Assembly: GCF_042651565.1 (NCBI RefSeq)
Contig: NZ_JBHSDF010000004.1
Source: Salinispirillum marinum
GTDB lineage: Bacteria; Pseudomonadota; Gammaproteobacteria; Pseudomonadales; Natronospirillaceae
Direction: 5' to 3' (one strand)
Length of the DNA: 64,000 bases
Below the pieces are notes generated by a model. The model was not told the origin of the DNA. It ran no database searches and saw nothing but the letters and a program-made list of their open reading frames with translations. Positions within the stretch are counted from its first letter, which is position 1, and each line of letters begins with the position of its first letter. Below are positions 35,578-43,844 of the stretch, piece after piece. The translations under genes were made by a program, and so were the position numbers.

Positions 35578-36660
35578 TTGCGTAGTTTATTGGTGCATTT
35601 ATTGTGCGCGATTTTCCCCCTCGCCGTTTACTCGCAGCCTGCCAATGACTCATTCGAGGCGCTCTATGAACAGGGTACGATTCTGGCGAATGATGAAGAT
35701 TATAGACAAGCTCATGAGGTTTTTAATCGAGCCCTAGACACCCTAAAGCGCAACCCGGATGTCAACCGTATTCATTTACTCGACGTTTTGGATACGCAAG
35801 CGAGCATCGCTGTCTACTGGGACAACGTGCCTTTAATGCAGCAATATTTACAGCAAGGCATTGCAGCCAATGAGAACCCTGATGGAACTGTTGTATCAGA
35901 ACACCATGCCTATAGATTCGCCTATTTACAAGCCATAGCTGCAGATAAGCATGGCGATGCCCTGTCTGCCGTTCAATACAATCAAGCTTCCATCACCTGG
36001 CTCGAAAAAATCCAAACTGAGCCCAATTTAGAAACTGCGCAAGCGTATCTCGCGCTAGCGCGACGCTTACGAGACGTGGAAGAGCATGAGTTAAGTCTTC
36101 AGCACTTGAATGAATGGTTTCCATACTTTTTAGCCGAGCTCGGGCCGCATAATCCCAATGTGCGCTTTATGTACTTTCTACGCGGGCAGAATTTGCTGGC
36201 TTTAAAAGAAAATGATGAAGCCATTGAAAGCTTTGAACGTGCAATAGAGGCTTATGAAAATAATATTCCATTAAGAACCGATGAAGTTGAGGCAACCTAT
36301 CAGATCCTTGCGAATTATTATCGCCAACGGTCAATGTTAGATGAAGCCGCCCAGTATTGGCATCATGCAGCCCTGTTGCGCGAACATCATTACGGCTCAT
36401 TAGACCCCGAACGCGGCGTTTATCTTCATTATCTAGCATCTGTTCATAAGGAAAGGGCTGAATGGGAACAAGCTCAAATGTTGAATTTGGAAGCCCGAAA
36501 TATCTTTCTTCAAGCCCCAAGGGACACGCATTTCTGGCTGTTGTTCATCGATAAAGCCCTTACCGAGACTTACATGGCACAAGGTCAATACTTGAAAGCT
36601 GCCAGATACAGCACCTCTTATAACGCTCGATTCCTAACCCAAATGATTCCAAGGTTTTAA
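35578..36660 (+). CDS. exported TPR-repeat protein of unknown function
   Basis: A 360-residue protein if translation begins at the TTG at 35578, which follows AAGGAG and gives a clean signal peptide (RSLLVHLLCAIFPLAVYSQ). Earlier ATG codons at 35530 and 35551 add a polar extension without a better ribosome-binding site. The mature part has tetratricopeptide-like helices: QAHEVFNRALDTL near 43 and EAIESFERAIEAYENNI near 216, with others between and after. The base composition is somewhat more AT-rich than its neighbours. It is probably a periplasmic scaffold; it stops four bases before the convergent rseB. Confidence 0.7.
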   Translation: MRSLLVHLLCAIFPLAVYSQPANDSFEALYEQGTILANDEDYRQAHEVFNRALDTLKRNPDVNRIHLLDVLDTQASIAVYWDNVPLMQQYLQQGIAANENPDGTVVSEHHAYRFAYLQAIAADKHGDALSAVQYNQASITWLEKIQTEPNLETAQAYLALARRLRDVEEHELSLQHLNEWFPYFLAELGPHNPNVRFMYFLRGQNLLALKENDEAIESFERAIEAYENNIPLRTDEVEATYQILANYYRQRSMLDEAAQYWHHAALLREHHYGSLDPERGVYLHYLASVHKERAEWEQAQMLNLEARNIFLQAPRDTHFWLLFIDKALTETYMAQGQYLKAARYSTSYNARFLTQMIPRF

Positions 36661-36663
36661 CGC

Positions 36664-37608
36664 TCAACGCCACTCAATCTCTGTCGCAATGCGCTGCGCC
36701 GTACGTTCAGGTATTGCGCCAATCAACACCACTTGCCAGGGGCCATGCACTTGTGCCACCAGTGCATTCGCGCCGCGCCGTTCGCTGGTGTTCATGGGCA
36801 TGTTGTTCATAATAGGGTCAACCATTACTGACAGTTTCACGACGCCATCGCTCCACATTTGATACCACCCCTCCCCACGCGCTTCTTCCACCCGCAAGGT
36901 AAAGCCTTCTGGCATGTAACCGGCCTGCCATATCTGGGCGGCATCCACGGTAGACTGTATAGACTGTGGACGATACTGATGCCAAAAGCTATTTGGGAAC
37001 GTCGAACCAAATTGCGGCGGCAATTCAACAATCCCGAATTCGATATCGGTAAAACGTGCTTCACTTAATACCGCATCGTCCAAACCGATAATCTGATATT
37101 TCAGTAGCACCTCGGTTTCCTCATCCAGCCATAGGCGATGCCGATACACCTCCGCATCGTGCTGCGGCCGTAACTCAAACAATTGCGCCGGGCGTCCGGC
37201 AACCCGCTCCGTGCGCACAGACCACACGGCATAGTGTTCCGCCACACGCATCCATTCCAAATGCAATAACTGGGCAAAGGGCGATGCCGGCAAAGCATGA
37301 TCAGCAGGCACATCGGCACCTGGTCCATGCAAACAGGTGACGCTATCGCCGACACGCACCACCTCTAACAGCGGCCCATCTAAACGGCGTAGCCGCTCTT
37401 CTTCCTGTCCGTCCGTATACTTATGCCATAAACGATAGGTGTACATGCCGCTGTCGCCGCTGATGCTCAACACACCGGTATAGTTTTGGCTGCGGGTCGA
37501 GTTCAGCCAACCGTCGGCCCACGCCATCACATCGGTGATTCGGGTCTGGCCGACACTGGCCGCACTGAGTCCAACAAGGAGAAGAAAGCCAAGCACTCGA
37601 CGCATCAT
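36664..37608 (-). CDS. rseB: periplasmic sigma-E regulator RseB/MucB
   Basis: A 314-residue exported protein. After the signal peptide (about 1-20) there is a LolA-like N-terminal domain with QNYTGVLSISGDSGMYTYRL, then a smaller C-terminal domain ending in HGPWQVVLIGAIPERTAQRIA. This is RseB, which binds RseA and senses mislocalised lipoprotein or lipopolysaccharide intermediates. Its ATG overlaps the rseA stop by four bases. The usual next genes, rseC or mucD, are missing; a convergent TPR gene follows at once. Confidence 0.85.
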   Translation of the reverse strand: MMRRVLGFLLLVGLSAASVGQTRITDVMAWADGWLNSTRSQNYTGVLSISGDSGMYTYRLWHKYTDGQEEERLRRLDGPLLEVVRVGDSVTCLHGPGADVPADHALPASPFAQLLHLEWMRVAEHYAVWSVRTERVAGRPAQLFELRPQHDAEVYRHRLWLDEETEVLLKYQIIGLDDAVLSEARFTDIEFGIVELPPQFGSTFPNSFWHQYRPQSIQSTVDAAQIWQAGYMPEGFTLRVEEARGEGWYQMWSDGVVKLSVMVDPIMNNMPMNTSERRGANALVAQVHGPWQVVLIGAIPERTAQRIATEIEWR

Positions 37609-38123
37609 AGTTGATCCATTTTCGAGGGCAGGGTGGACGGCATTTCTTCCCACCGCATCCCCGGTTGATAGGTGGCATACTGCGCGTGCACGTTCCAGTA
37701 GGCGTGCAATTGGGCTGCCACACGCGGGTCAACTGATGCGTCTACCACAGACGCTATTACGGTATCGGGTGTAGACGCGGGTGTTCCAACAGGCCGCCAA
37801 ATCACCGTAACCACGGAAAGCACCACGCTGGCGGCTAACGCACCCCATACCATGCCGCGGCGTTCGTACTGCCATTGCACCCGACGCTGGCGTCGCATTT
37901 CCTGTTCATCAGCTTCTTGTTGATCAAGCGTGGCGTTTACTCTGGCCAGCACATCGACCACCGGCAAGCCTCGGCGGGCCGCGGCGCTTTGGTGCATCTG
38001 CGCCCAGTCTTCGAGTACACTCGGATCAGTTTTGGCTTGTTCCAACAGGCGATGCAGCCGGAGTTCATCCAGCTCATCATCCATCCAAGCCGATAGTTGT
38101 TCGAACTTAGGTTCTTTATTCAT
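37605..38123 (-). CDS. rseA: anti-sigma-E factor RseA/MucA
   Basis: A 172-residue single-pass membrane protein. The cytoplasmic N-terminal domain (FEQLSAWMDDELDELRLHRLL, about 6-26) is the sigma-binding RseA/MucA domain. One helix follows (about 91-110), then a short periplasmic domain. The ATG overlaps the rpoE stop by four bases. Cleavage by DegS and RseP to release RpoE is the known mechanism of the family. Confidence 0.87.
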   Translation of the reverse strand: MNKEPKFEQLSAWMDDELDELRLHRLLEQAKTDPSVLEDWAQMHQSAAARRGLPVVDVLARVNATLDQQEADEQEMRRQRRVQWQYERRGMVWGALAASVVLSVVTVIWRPVGTPASTPDTVIASVVDASVDPRVAAQLHAYWNVHAQYATYQPGMRWEEMPSTLPSKMDQL

Positions 38124-38716
38124 TGTTCTTGCCCTCCGGCTTGCCACGCGCGGATACGTTGCTCTACCGCTTCGCGGGCTCTAAAAATGCGTGATCTGAC
38201 GGTGCCGACGGGTACATGCATGGCCTCAGCAATGGCTTCATAACTCATGCCATCCCATTCACGATGGCGTAAGGCTTGTGCCATATCCGCCGGAATTTCC
38301 GCCATTGCGGCACGCACGATGGTGTGCAATTCGCTGGCGGCTTGTTCTTCTTCCGGTCCATGGCTGCTCTGCTGGCCATCGACCAAATCTTGCAGCGGCT
38401 GGTCGTACCCTAATTCACTTTCATTCCAGGATTTTTTGTTGCCACCGACATGACTCAAAGCGGTATTGACGGCGATGCGATAGAGCCAGGAATAAAAGGC
38501 ACTGTCGCCGCGAAATGAGCCAAGTGCCTGATAAGCGCGCACAAACGTATCCTGCGACAGATCGGCAACATCTTGCGGATCACGCGCGTAACGACGAATC
38601 AATGCCGCCACCTTATGCTGGTATTTCACCACTAAGAAATCGTATGCACGACGATCGCCCCGCTGCACTCGGCGTACCAAGATGGCATCTAAGTCCTTAT
38701 CGGTTTGTTCTGTCAC
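38120..38716 (-). CDS. rpoE: RNA polymerase sigma factor RpoE/AlgU
   Basis: A 198-residue ECF sigma factor. Region 2 includes RRAYDFLVVKYQHKV and the promoter-melting stretch GDSAFYSWLYRIAVNTA. Region 4 has YEAIAEAMHVPVGTVRSRIFRAREAV. Length and sequence fit RpoE/AlgU. I chose the GTG at 38716 because it gives the usual family length and has AGGAA upstream; the frame is open further up, and an ATG at 38812 is possible, giving an unusual N-terminal extension. It heads rpoE-rseA-rseB and has its own sigma-E-type promoter at 38841-38868. Confidence 0.88.
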   Translation of the reverse strand: MTEQTDKDLDAILVRRVQRGDRRAYDFLVVKYQHKVAALIRRYARDPQDVADLSQDTFVRAYQALGSFRGDSAFYSWLYRIAVNTALSHVGGNKKSWNESELGYDQPLQDLVDGQQSSHGPEEEQAASELHTIVRAAMAEIPADMAQALRHREWDGMSYEAIAEAMHVPVGTVRSRIFRAREAVEQRIRAWQAGGQEQ

Positions 38717-38840
38717 CCGATGCGTTTCCTGTTCATGAGGCAATCTATGTTGGGCCGTCGTCAAGCTTAGAGGGGCGGAATCCGCGACGCCAAACGCCAA
38801 GGTGCTCACCATAACATGCTCTCTATTGGGTCTTGTAGCC

Positions 38841-38868
38841 TGAGACAGCGGTAAACGCAAAAAGTTCC
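38841..38868 (-). promoter_or_regulatory. sigma-E-type promoter of rpoE
   Basis: On the minus strand GGAACTTT (38861-38868) is followed after 16 bases by TCTCA (38841-38845), close to the sigma-E consensus GGAACTT-N16-TCTGA. It lies about 125 bases upstream of the chosen rpoE start, so the operon should be autoregulated. Confidence 0.75.
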
Positions 38869-38942
38869 AGCAACGCAGCCCATGAACCGTCGAAGCCTAA
38901 CCCATTTACGTTTACATCACCCCGCACTTTACTCCCCGCAAA

Positions 38943-38990
38943 ACACTCTATATAGTGCTTTCAACTCAGGTTCACCTCAATATGTAGTAC
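38943..38990 (+). promoter_or_regulatory. tandem NrdR boxes upstream of nrdA
   Basis: Box 1, ACACTCTATATAGTGC (38943-38958), is close to the NrdR consensus ACACWATATATWGTGT. Box 2, CCTCAATATGTAGTAC (38975-38990), is weaker (11 of 16 positions). Their starts are 32 bases apart, the three-helical-turn spacing known for paired NrdR boxes. They predict repression of nrdAB by NrdR at high dATP. Confidence 0.75.
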
Positions 38991-38997
38991 CCAGCCT

Positions 38998-39025
38998 GTG
39001 TACAGGTTACGCACAACCTATACAC
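38998..39025. repeat. inverted repeat between the NrdR boxes and the riboswitch
   Basis: GTGTACAGGTT (38998-39008) and AACCTATACAC (39015-39025) pair at 10 of 11 positions across a six-base spacer. It may be a protein-binding site or a leader hairpin; I cannot assign it to a known regulator. Confidence 0.5.
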
Positions 39026-39032
39026 AATGAAC

Positions 39033-39041
39033 TGTGGATAA
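39033..39041 (-). promoter_or_regulatory. DnaA box
   Basis: TGTGGATAA is the exact complement of the consensus DnaA box TTATCCACA. E. coli nrdAB is also regulated by DnaA bound upstream, which makes the position meaningful, but a single 9-mer can occur by chance. Confidence 0.6.
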
Positions 39042-39047
39042 CTGCAT

Positions 39048-39257
39048 TGACGTGCTAAGCGGGAATCCGGTGAAACTCCGGAACTGACGCGCAGCGGTGA
39101 GGGGGAACGAGGGTGACCGATCATGTTTCATTACATGATCGCAAAGCACTGCTTTTACAGAGACGTAGAAGTGGGAAGCCGTCGCCCAAGGTGATGCACA
39201 TAGGCAAATTCTGTGCATCGTGCCCCCAAGTCCGAAGACCGGCCTGAGCATACATCA
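39048..39257 (+). ncRNA. cobalamin (AdoCbl) riboswitch
   Basis: The leader of nrdA carries the conserved cobalamin-aptamer blocks in order: GCGGGAATCCGGTGAAACTC (39058 onward), then CTGACGCGCAGCGGTGAG, GAAGTGGGAAGCC near 39168, and the B12 box AAGTCCGAAGACCGGCC at 39228-39244. The outer P1 helix can pair 39048-39056 with 39247-39256. No U-tract terminator follows before the nrdA Shine-Dalgarno (39354-39360), so control of translation initiation is more likely. When B12 is plentiful this element should turn nrdAB off. Confidence 0.93.
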
Positions 39258-39366
39258 CCACCTTTCGCGAATAGAGGTCAGGGTGAAATGCCTTTGTGCG
39301 TTTAACGCACTCCACGGCTGCTCATGCCTGTTTCTGTTCCCGAAAGCTAACGCGAAGGAGCAGAAC

Positions 39367-42210
39367 ATGAGTACGCAAATGCAAGACGCCCCAACGGCTG
39401 AGCCTACTTCGGCTTATAGTCGTTACTCCATCATCAAACGCCAAAACGATCGCGTACCGTTTGATCCCGACAAAATCCGCATTGCCGTCAGCAAGGCCTT
39501 TATCGCCACCGAAGGCGAACATGGCCTGAGCAGTAACCGTGTGCGCGAACAAATTCAACGCATCGTCGATGACGTGGTTATGGTCATCGAGCGTCGCTTA
39601 CCCTCGGGTGGCGCCGTTCATATCGAAGATATTCAAGACCAAGTGGAACTCAGCCTGATGCGTTTGGGCGAGCACACCGTGGCGCGTGCCTATGTGCTGT
39701 ACCGTGAAAAACACGCGCAAAGTCGTGACCACGCTGGTGGCCGCCTAGACGCGAACGCGGGCACGCCACTGTTGGTAACACGCAACGGCCAGCAGCAACC
39801 GCTGGATTTGTCGTGGTTCCGTGGTCTTATTCGTGAAGCCTGCAGTGGCCTTGCTGATGTGGACCCCGAAGGCATTGAGCGCGAAGCCTTGAAGAACCTA
39901 TACCAAGGCGTCGACTACAAAGACATCGTACCCGCAGCCATCATGACCGCCCGCGCCTATGTAGAGAAAGAGCCCAACTACAGCCAAGTCTGTGCTCGCC
40001 TCTTGCTCGAACAGCTCCGCGCCGAGGCACTGGGTTTTCTGGGCATTGCCGAACAAGCCAGCGCCCGCGACATGGAAACTCTGTACGCCAAAGCCCTGCC
40101 CGCTTATATCGCCAAAGGCATCGAATTAGAGCTGCTGGCGCCTGACCTGGCCGAATTTGACCTAGAAAAACTGGGCGCGGCTCTGATACCCGAACGTGAT
40201 TTCCAGTTCCAATTCTTGGGCCTGCAAACGCTGTACGACCGCTACTTCATTCACAGTGGCAAGATTCGTTTCGAGTTGCCGCAGATCTTCTACATGCGCG
40301 TTGCCATGGGCCTCGCCATTAAAGAAGACGATCGCAACGCGCGCGCCATAGAATTCTATGAAGTGCTGTCGCGCCTCGACTACATGACGTCCACGCCGAC
40401 ATTGTTCAACGCCGGTACACGCCGTCCGCAGTTGAGTTCCTGCTACCTGACCACCGTACCTGACGACTTGGAAGGCATTTACAGCGCCATCAAAGACAAC
40501 GCGCTGCTCAGCAAATGGGCAGGCGGTTTGGGCAACGACTGGACGCCAGTGCGGGCGTTGGGCGCGCACATCAAAGGCACCAACGGCGAAAGCCAAGGTG
40601 TTGTGCCCTTCTTGAAAGTGGTGAATGACACGGCGGTAGCTGTGAACCAAGGCGGCAAACGCAAGGGCGCAGTCTGTGCGTACTTGGAAACCTGGCACCT
40701 CGATATTGAAGAGTTCTTAGAACTGCGCAAGAACACCGGTGACGACCGCCGCCGTGCGCACGACATGAATACCGCGCATTGGATTCCCGATTTGTTTATG
40801 GAGCGGGTATTCGAAGACAAAGACTGGACGCTGTTCTCACCCAGCGACGTGCCAGATTTGCACGACCTCACCGGTTTGGCGTTCAAAACCCGCTATGAAG
40901 AATACGAGCGGCAAACCGCCAGCGGCGAACTGAAGCTGTTCAAGCGTCTGCCCGCCAAGGTGATGTGGCGCAAGATGCTGAGCATGCTGTTTGAAACAGG
41001 CCACCCTTGGATCACCTTCAAAGACGCCTGCAACCTGCGTTCGCCGCAGCAGCATGTCGGCGTGGTGCACAGCTCAAACCTGTGTACAGAAATAACACTG
41101 AACACCAGCCCGGATGAAATTGCGGTCTGCAACTTGGGTTCGGTGAATCTGGTGCAGCACATCAACGCCGATGGCAGCATGGATACTGAGAAGCTTCGCC
41201 GTACCGTCCGCACGGCGGTACGCATGCTGGATAACGTCATCGACATCAACTACTACGCCGTGCCGCAAGCGCAGCGTTCGAACAGCCGTCACCGCCCTGT
41301 TGGGTTAGGTTTGATGGGCTTTCAGGATGCGCTGTACAAAGCCGGTATTTCTTACAGCTCGGATGCTGCTGTGGACTTCGCCGACCAGACGATGGAGCAG
41401 ATCAGCTATTTCGCGTTGGAAGCATCCAGTGACCTGGCAGCGGAGCGCGGCCAATACGAGACGTACAAGGGTTCATTGTGGGATCAGGGTATTCTTCCTA
41501 TCGATTCTATTCAGTTGCTGGGCGCAGCACGCGGCAATGACTACCTGAAGCAAAGCACGTCGCAAACGCTGAATTGGGCACCGCTGCGCGAGAAAATCAA
41601 ACAGCAAGGCATGCGCAATTCCAACGTGATGGCGATTGCGCCAACGGCCACCATCGCCAACATCATCGGGGTATCGGCATCTATAGAGCCGACCTATCAA
41701 AACCTTTATGTGAAGTCGAATCTGTCCGGTGAGTTCACGGTGATCAACCCGTGGTTGGTCAATGCGTTGAAGGCAGAAGGCCTGTGGGACGATGTGATGG
41801 TGAACGACCTGAAGTACTACAACGGCAGCGTGCAGAAGATCGACCGTATTCCGGCTGAACTGAAAGCACGTTTCGCGACCAGTTTTGAGATGTCACCTCG
41901 CTGGTTGGTTGAGGCGGGCAGTCGCCGCCAGAAGTGGTTGGATCAGGCGCAGTCGCTGAACCTGTACATCGCTGAGGCCGACGGCAAGAAGCTGGATGTG
42001 ACCTACAAAATGGCGTGGTTGCTGGGTCTGAAAACGACCTATTACCTACGGGCGATGGGAGCGACCAGTGCGGAGAAATCCACCGTGGCGCAAGGCGAGC
42101 TGAATGCCGTGCAAACCACGCAGCAAGCACCACAGGTTACCGCATCGGTGGCAGCGCCCGTACCGAGCGCCTGCTCTATTGACGACCCGGATTGCGAGGC
42201 TTGCCAATAG
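39367..42210 (+). CDS. nrdA: class Ia ribonucleoside-diphosphate reductase, alpha subunit
   Basis: A 947-residue catalytic subunit that reduces ribonucleoside diphosphates. It is of the long Pseudomonas-type, with an N-terminal ATP-cone (about 20-112; IIKRQNDRVPFDPDKI) and a second, cone-like region (about 125-215). The active-site region includes SSCYLTTVPDD near 357 and SSNLCTEITLN near 570. The C-terminal redox tail ends in ACSIDDPDCEACQ. The ATG at 39367 is preceded by AAGGAG six bases away; the in-frame stretch upstream overlaps the riboswitch and is not coding. nrdB follows after a 431-base gap that is full of palindromes. Confidence 0.95.
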   Translation: MSTQMQDAPTAEPTSAYSRYSIIKRQNDRVPFDPDKIRIAVSKAFIATEGEHGLSSNRVREQIQRIVDDVVMVIERRLPSGGAVHIEDIQDQVELSLMRLGEHTVARAYVLYREKHAQSRDHAGGRLDANAGTPLLVTRNGQQQPLDLSWFRGLIREACSGLADVDPEGIEREALKNLYQGVDYKDIVPAAIMTARAYVEKEPNYSQVCARLLLEQLRAEALGFLGIAEQASARDMETLYAKALPAYIAKGIELELLAPDLAEFDLEKLGAALIPERDFQFQFLGLQTLYDRYFIHSGKIRFELPQIFYMRVAMGLAIKEDDRNARAIEFYEVLSRLDYMTSTPTLFNAGTRRPQLSSCYLTTVPDDLEGIYSAIKDNALLSKWAGGLGNDWTPVRALGAHIKGTNGESQGVVPFLKVVNDTAVAVNQGGKRKGAVCAYLETWHLDIEEFLELRKNTGDDRRRAHDMNTAHWIPDLFMERVFEDKDWTLFSPSDVPDLHDLTGLAFKTRYEEYERQTASGELKLFKRLPAKVMWRKMLSMLFETGHPWITFKDACNLRSPQQHVGVVHSSNLCTEITLNTSPDEIAVCNLGSVNLVQHINADGSMDTEKLRRTVRTAVRMLDNVIDINYYAVPQAQRSNSRHRPVGLGLMGFQDALYKAGISYSSDAAVDFADQTMEQISYFALEASSDLAAERGQYETYKGSLWDQGILPIDSIQLLGAARGNDYLKQSTSQTLNWAPLREKIKQQGMRNSNVMAIAPTATIANIIGVSASIEPTYQNLYVKSNLSGEFTVINPWLVNALKAEGLWDDVMVNDLKYYNGSVQKIDRIPAELKARFATSFEMSPRWLVEAGSRRQKWLDQAQSLNLYIAEADGKKLDVTYKMAWLLGLKTTYYLRAMGATSAEKSTVAQGELNAVQTTQQAPQVTASVAAPVPSACSIDDPDCEACQ

Positions 42211-42226
42211 ATCATTGCCATAGGTA

Positions 42227-42407
42227 TTCGAGCTTGGGGGAAGGGTTACACGGAACGCCGTAAACCGATTATCAGGTGCATCCATGCACCTGACCCGTCG
42301 GGTTCACTTCGTTCATGCAAAAACGCTCCAGGCGTTTTTGTCCATGGGGGCTCGTCAAGCGCATCCTTGCGCTTGCACGTCCGCTCCACCCTTCCCCCAA
42401 GCTCGAA
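42227..42407. repeat. large palindromic element 1 between nrdA and nrdB
   Basis: Perfect 20-base inverted arms (42227-42246 and 42388-42407) enclose three small hairpins: GGTGCA-TCCA-TGCACC near 42275-42291, AAAAACGC-TCCAG-GCGTTTTT near 42318-42338, and AAGCGCA-TCCT-TGCGCTT near 42358-42375. The hairpins share a TCC-containing loop. The layout suggests a non-autonomous mobile element or a structured RNA. Hairpins between nrdA and nrdB would also affect mRNA stability and subunit ratio. Confidence 0.8.
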
Positions 42408-42491
42408 CACCAGATCGCCACCACGGCTATAGGCGAGCAAAGCCTCGAATAGCCTTCATTACTAAATCAGGCTCCCATATGTTCGGGGGCA

Positions 42492-42620
42492 GATGAGGTT
42501 GTTTGCTGAACCGTGTCTGAGTCGCAGGGCGTTCAAGCGCATGGATGCGCTTGTCGAGCTTACAGGGATGTATTTACAGCGTCCCTAAGACTTAGACACG
42601 GTTCAGCAAGCAGCCTCATC
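42492..42620. repeat. large palindromic element 2 between nrdA and nrdB
   Basis: The 32-base arms 42492-42523 and 42589-42620 are complementary at 29 positions; the other three can form G-U pairs in RNA. Inside are a hairpin AAGCGCA-TGGA-TGCGCTT (42534-42551) and a second one with AGGGATG / CGTCCCT near 42563-42586. The inside of element 1, read on the opposite strand, has the same order (hairpin with ATGGAT, then TTTAC-GCGTTCC), so the two are related. The element ends about 20 bases before the nrdB start. Confidence 0.8.
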
Positions 42621-42641
42621 GGAGCAATTAAGGGGATATGT

Positions 42642-43844
42642 ATGTTGAATTGGGATGCATTAGAAGACGAAACTCAGGTGGAGGTGCAAGCGCCGACGAA
42701 GGCCAAAGCCGTTGAGCCTGCTGCTGAACCCGCGCCTGCCGCTGATGTTAATTTGCAAGCGCAAGTGGAAGCTGAACTGGCCGCACTGGATGTCGCCGCT
42801 GGCTTGGAAGAACTTGAAATGAATGCCGGTCGCGTCCAAGTCGACGACAAGCGGATGATCAATTGCCGGGCTGACCTTAACCAGCTCGTACCGTTCAAAT
42901 ACGAATGGGCGTGGCAGAAGTATCTTGCGGGTTGCGCCAACCACTGGATGCCACAAGAAATCAACATGAGCGCCGACATTCAGCTGTGGAAAAGCGAGAA
43001 CGGCCTCACCGCCGACGAGCGCACCATTGTAAAACGCAATCTCGGTTTCTTCTCCACCGCCGACAGCCTTGTGGCCAATAACCTCGTGCTCGCTATTTAT
43101 CGGCTGATCACCAATCCCGAGTGCCGCCAGTACCTTCTGCGCCAAGCATTTGAAGAAGCCATACACACCCACGCCTACCAATACTGCATTGAAACGCTGG
43201 CAATGGATGAGGGCGAAATCTTCAACATGTACCGCGAAGTACCCAGCGTGGCCAAAAAGGCCGCTTGGGGTCTGACGTACACACAAAAGCTGGGCGACCC
43301 AACGTTCAACACCGGCACGACTGAAAACGACCGTGAATTGCTGCGTAACCTGATTGCTTTTTACTGCGTGCTGGAAGGCATCTTCTTCTACTGCGGTTTC
43401 ACGCAAATACTCAGTATGGGCCGCCGCAACAAAATGACCGGGGTAGCCGAGCAGTTTCAGTACATTTTGCGCGACGAGTCCATGCACGTGAATTTCGGCA
43501 TCGACGTCATCAACCAGATCAAAGCAGAAAACCCGCTACTCTGGGACGACGCCATGCAGCAAGAGGCCACCCGCATGATCATGGAAGGCTACGAATTAGA
43601 ATACGCCTACGCACAAGACACCATGCCACGCGGTGTACTGGGGATGAACGCAGAACAAATGGGCGAGTACCTGCGCTACATCAGCAATCGCCGTTTACAG
43701 CAATTAGGACTGGCAGAAGCGTATCCCGGCGCAAAGAACCCCTTCCCGTGGATGGCCGAGATCATGGACTTGAAGAAGGAGAAGAACTTCTTTGAAACCC
43801 GAGTCACCGAGTACCAAGTGGGCGGCGCACTGACGTGGGAATAG
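42642..43844 (+). CDS. nrdB: class Ia ribonucleoside-diphosphate reductase, beta subunit
   Basis: A 400-residue R2 subunit that houses the diiron-tyrosyl radical cofactor. The ligand set is present: EEAIHTHAY gives Glu, His and, four residues later, the radical Tyr; LEGIFFY gives Glu; RDESMHVNFG gives Glu and His. It has an N-terminal extension (about 1-55) rich in Ala, Pro and Glu. The C-terminal YQVGGALTWE is of the type that docks to NrdA. The ATG at 42642 follows AAGGGG. It overlaps the DUF1289 gene at its 3' end. Confidence 0.95.
   Translation: MLNWDALEDETQVEVQAPTKAKAVEPAAEPAPAADVNLQAQVEAELAALDVAAGLEELEMNAGRVQVDDKRMINCRADLNQLVPFKYEWAWQKYLAGCANHWMPQEINMSADIQLWKSENGLTADERTIVKRNLGFFSTADSLVANNLVLAIYRLITNPECRQYLLRQAFEEAIHTHAYQYCIETLAMDEGEIFNMYREVPSVAKKAAWGLTYTQKLGDPTFNTGTTENDRELLRNLIAFYCVLEGIFFYCGFTQILSMGRRNKMTGVAEQFQYILRDESMHVNFGIDVINQIKAENPLLWDDAMQQEATRMIMEGYELEYAYAQDTMPRGVLGMNAEQMGEYLRYISNRRLQQLGLAEAYPGAKNPFPWMAEIMDLKKEKNFFETRVTEYQVGGALTWE

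Noticed and set aside
39220..39366. 5' extension of the nrdA frame
   Set aside because: It overlaps the B12 box of the riboswitch; ATG 39367 has AAGGAG at the right distance.
42660..43487. 275-codon minus-strand frame
   Set aside because: It is fully antisense to nrdB, whose ligand motifs and reading frame are unambiguous; the frame is a by-product of GC-rich codon usage.
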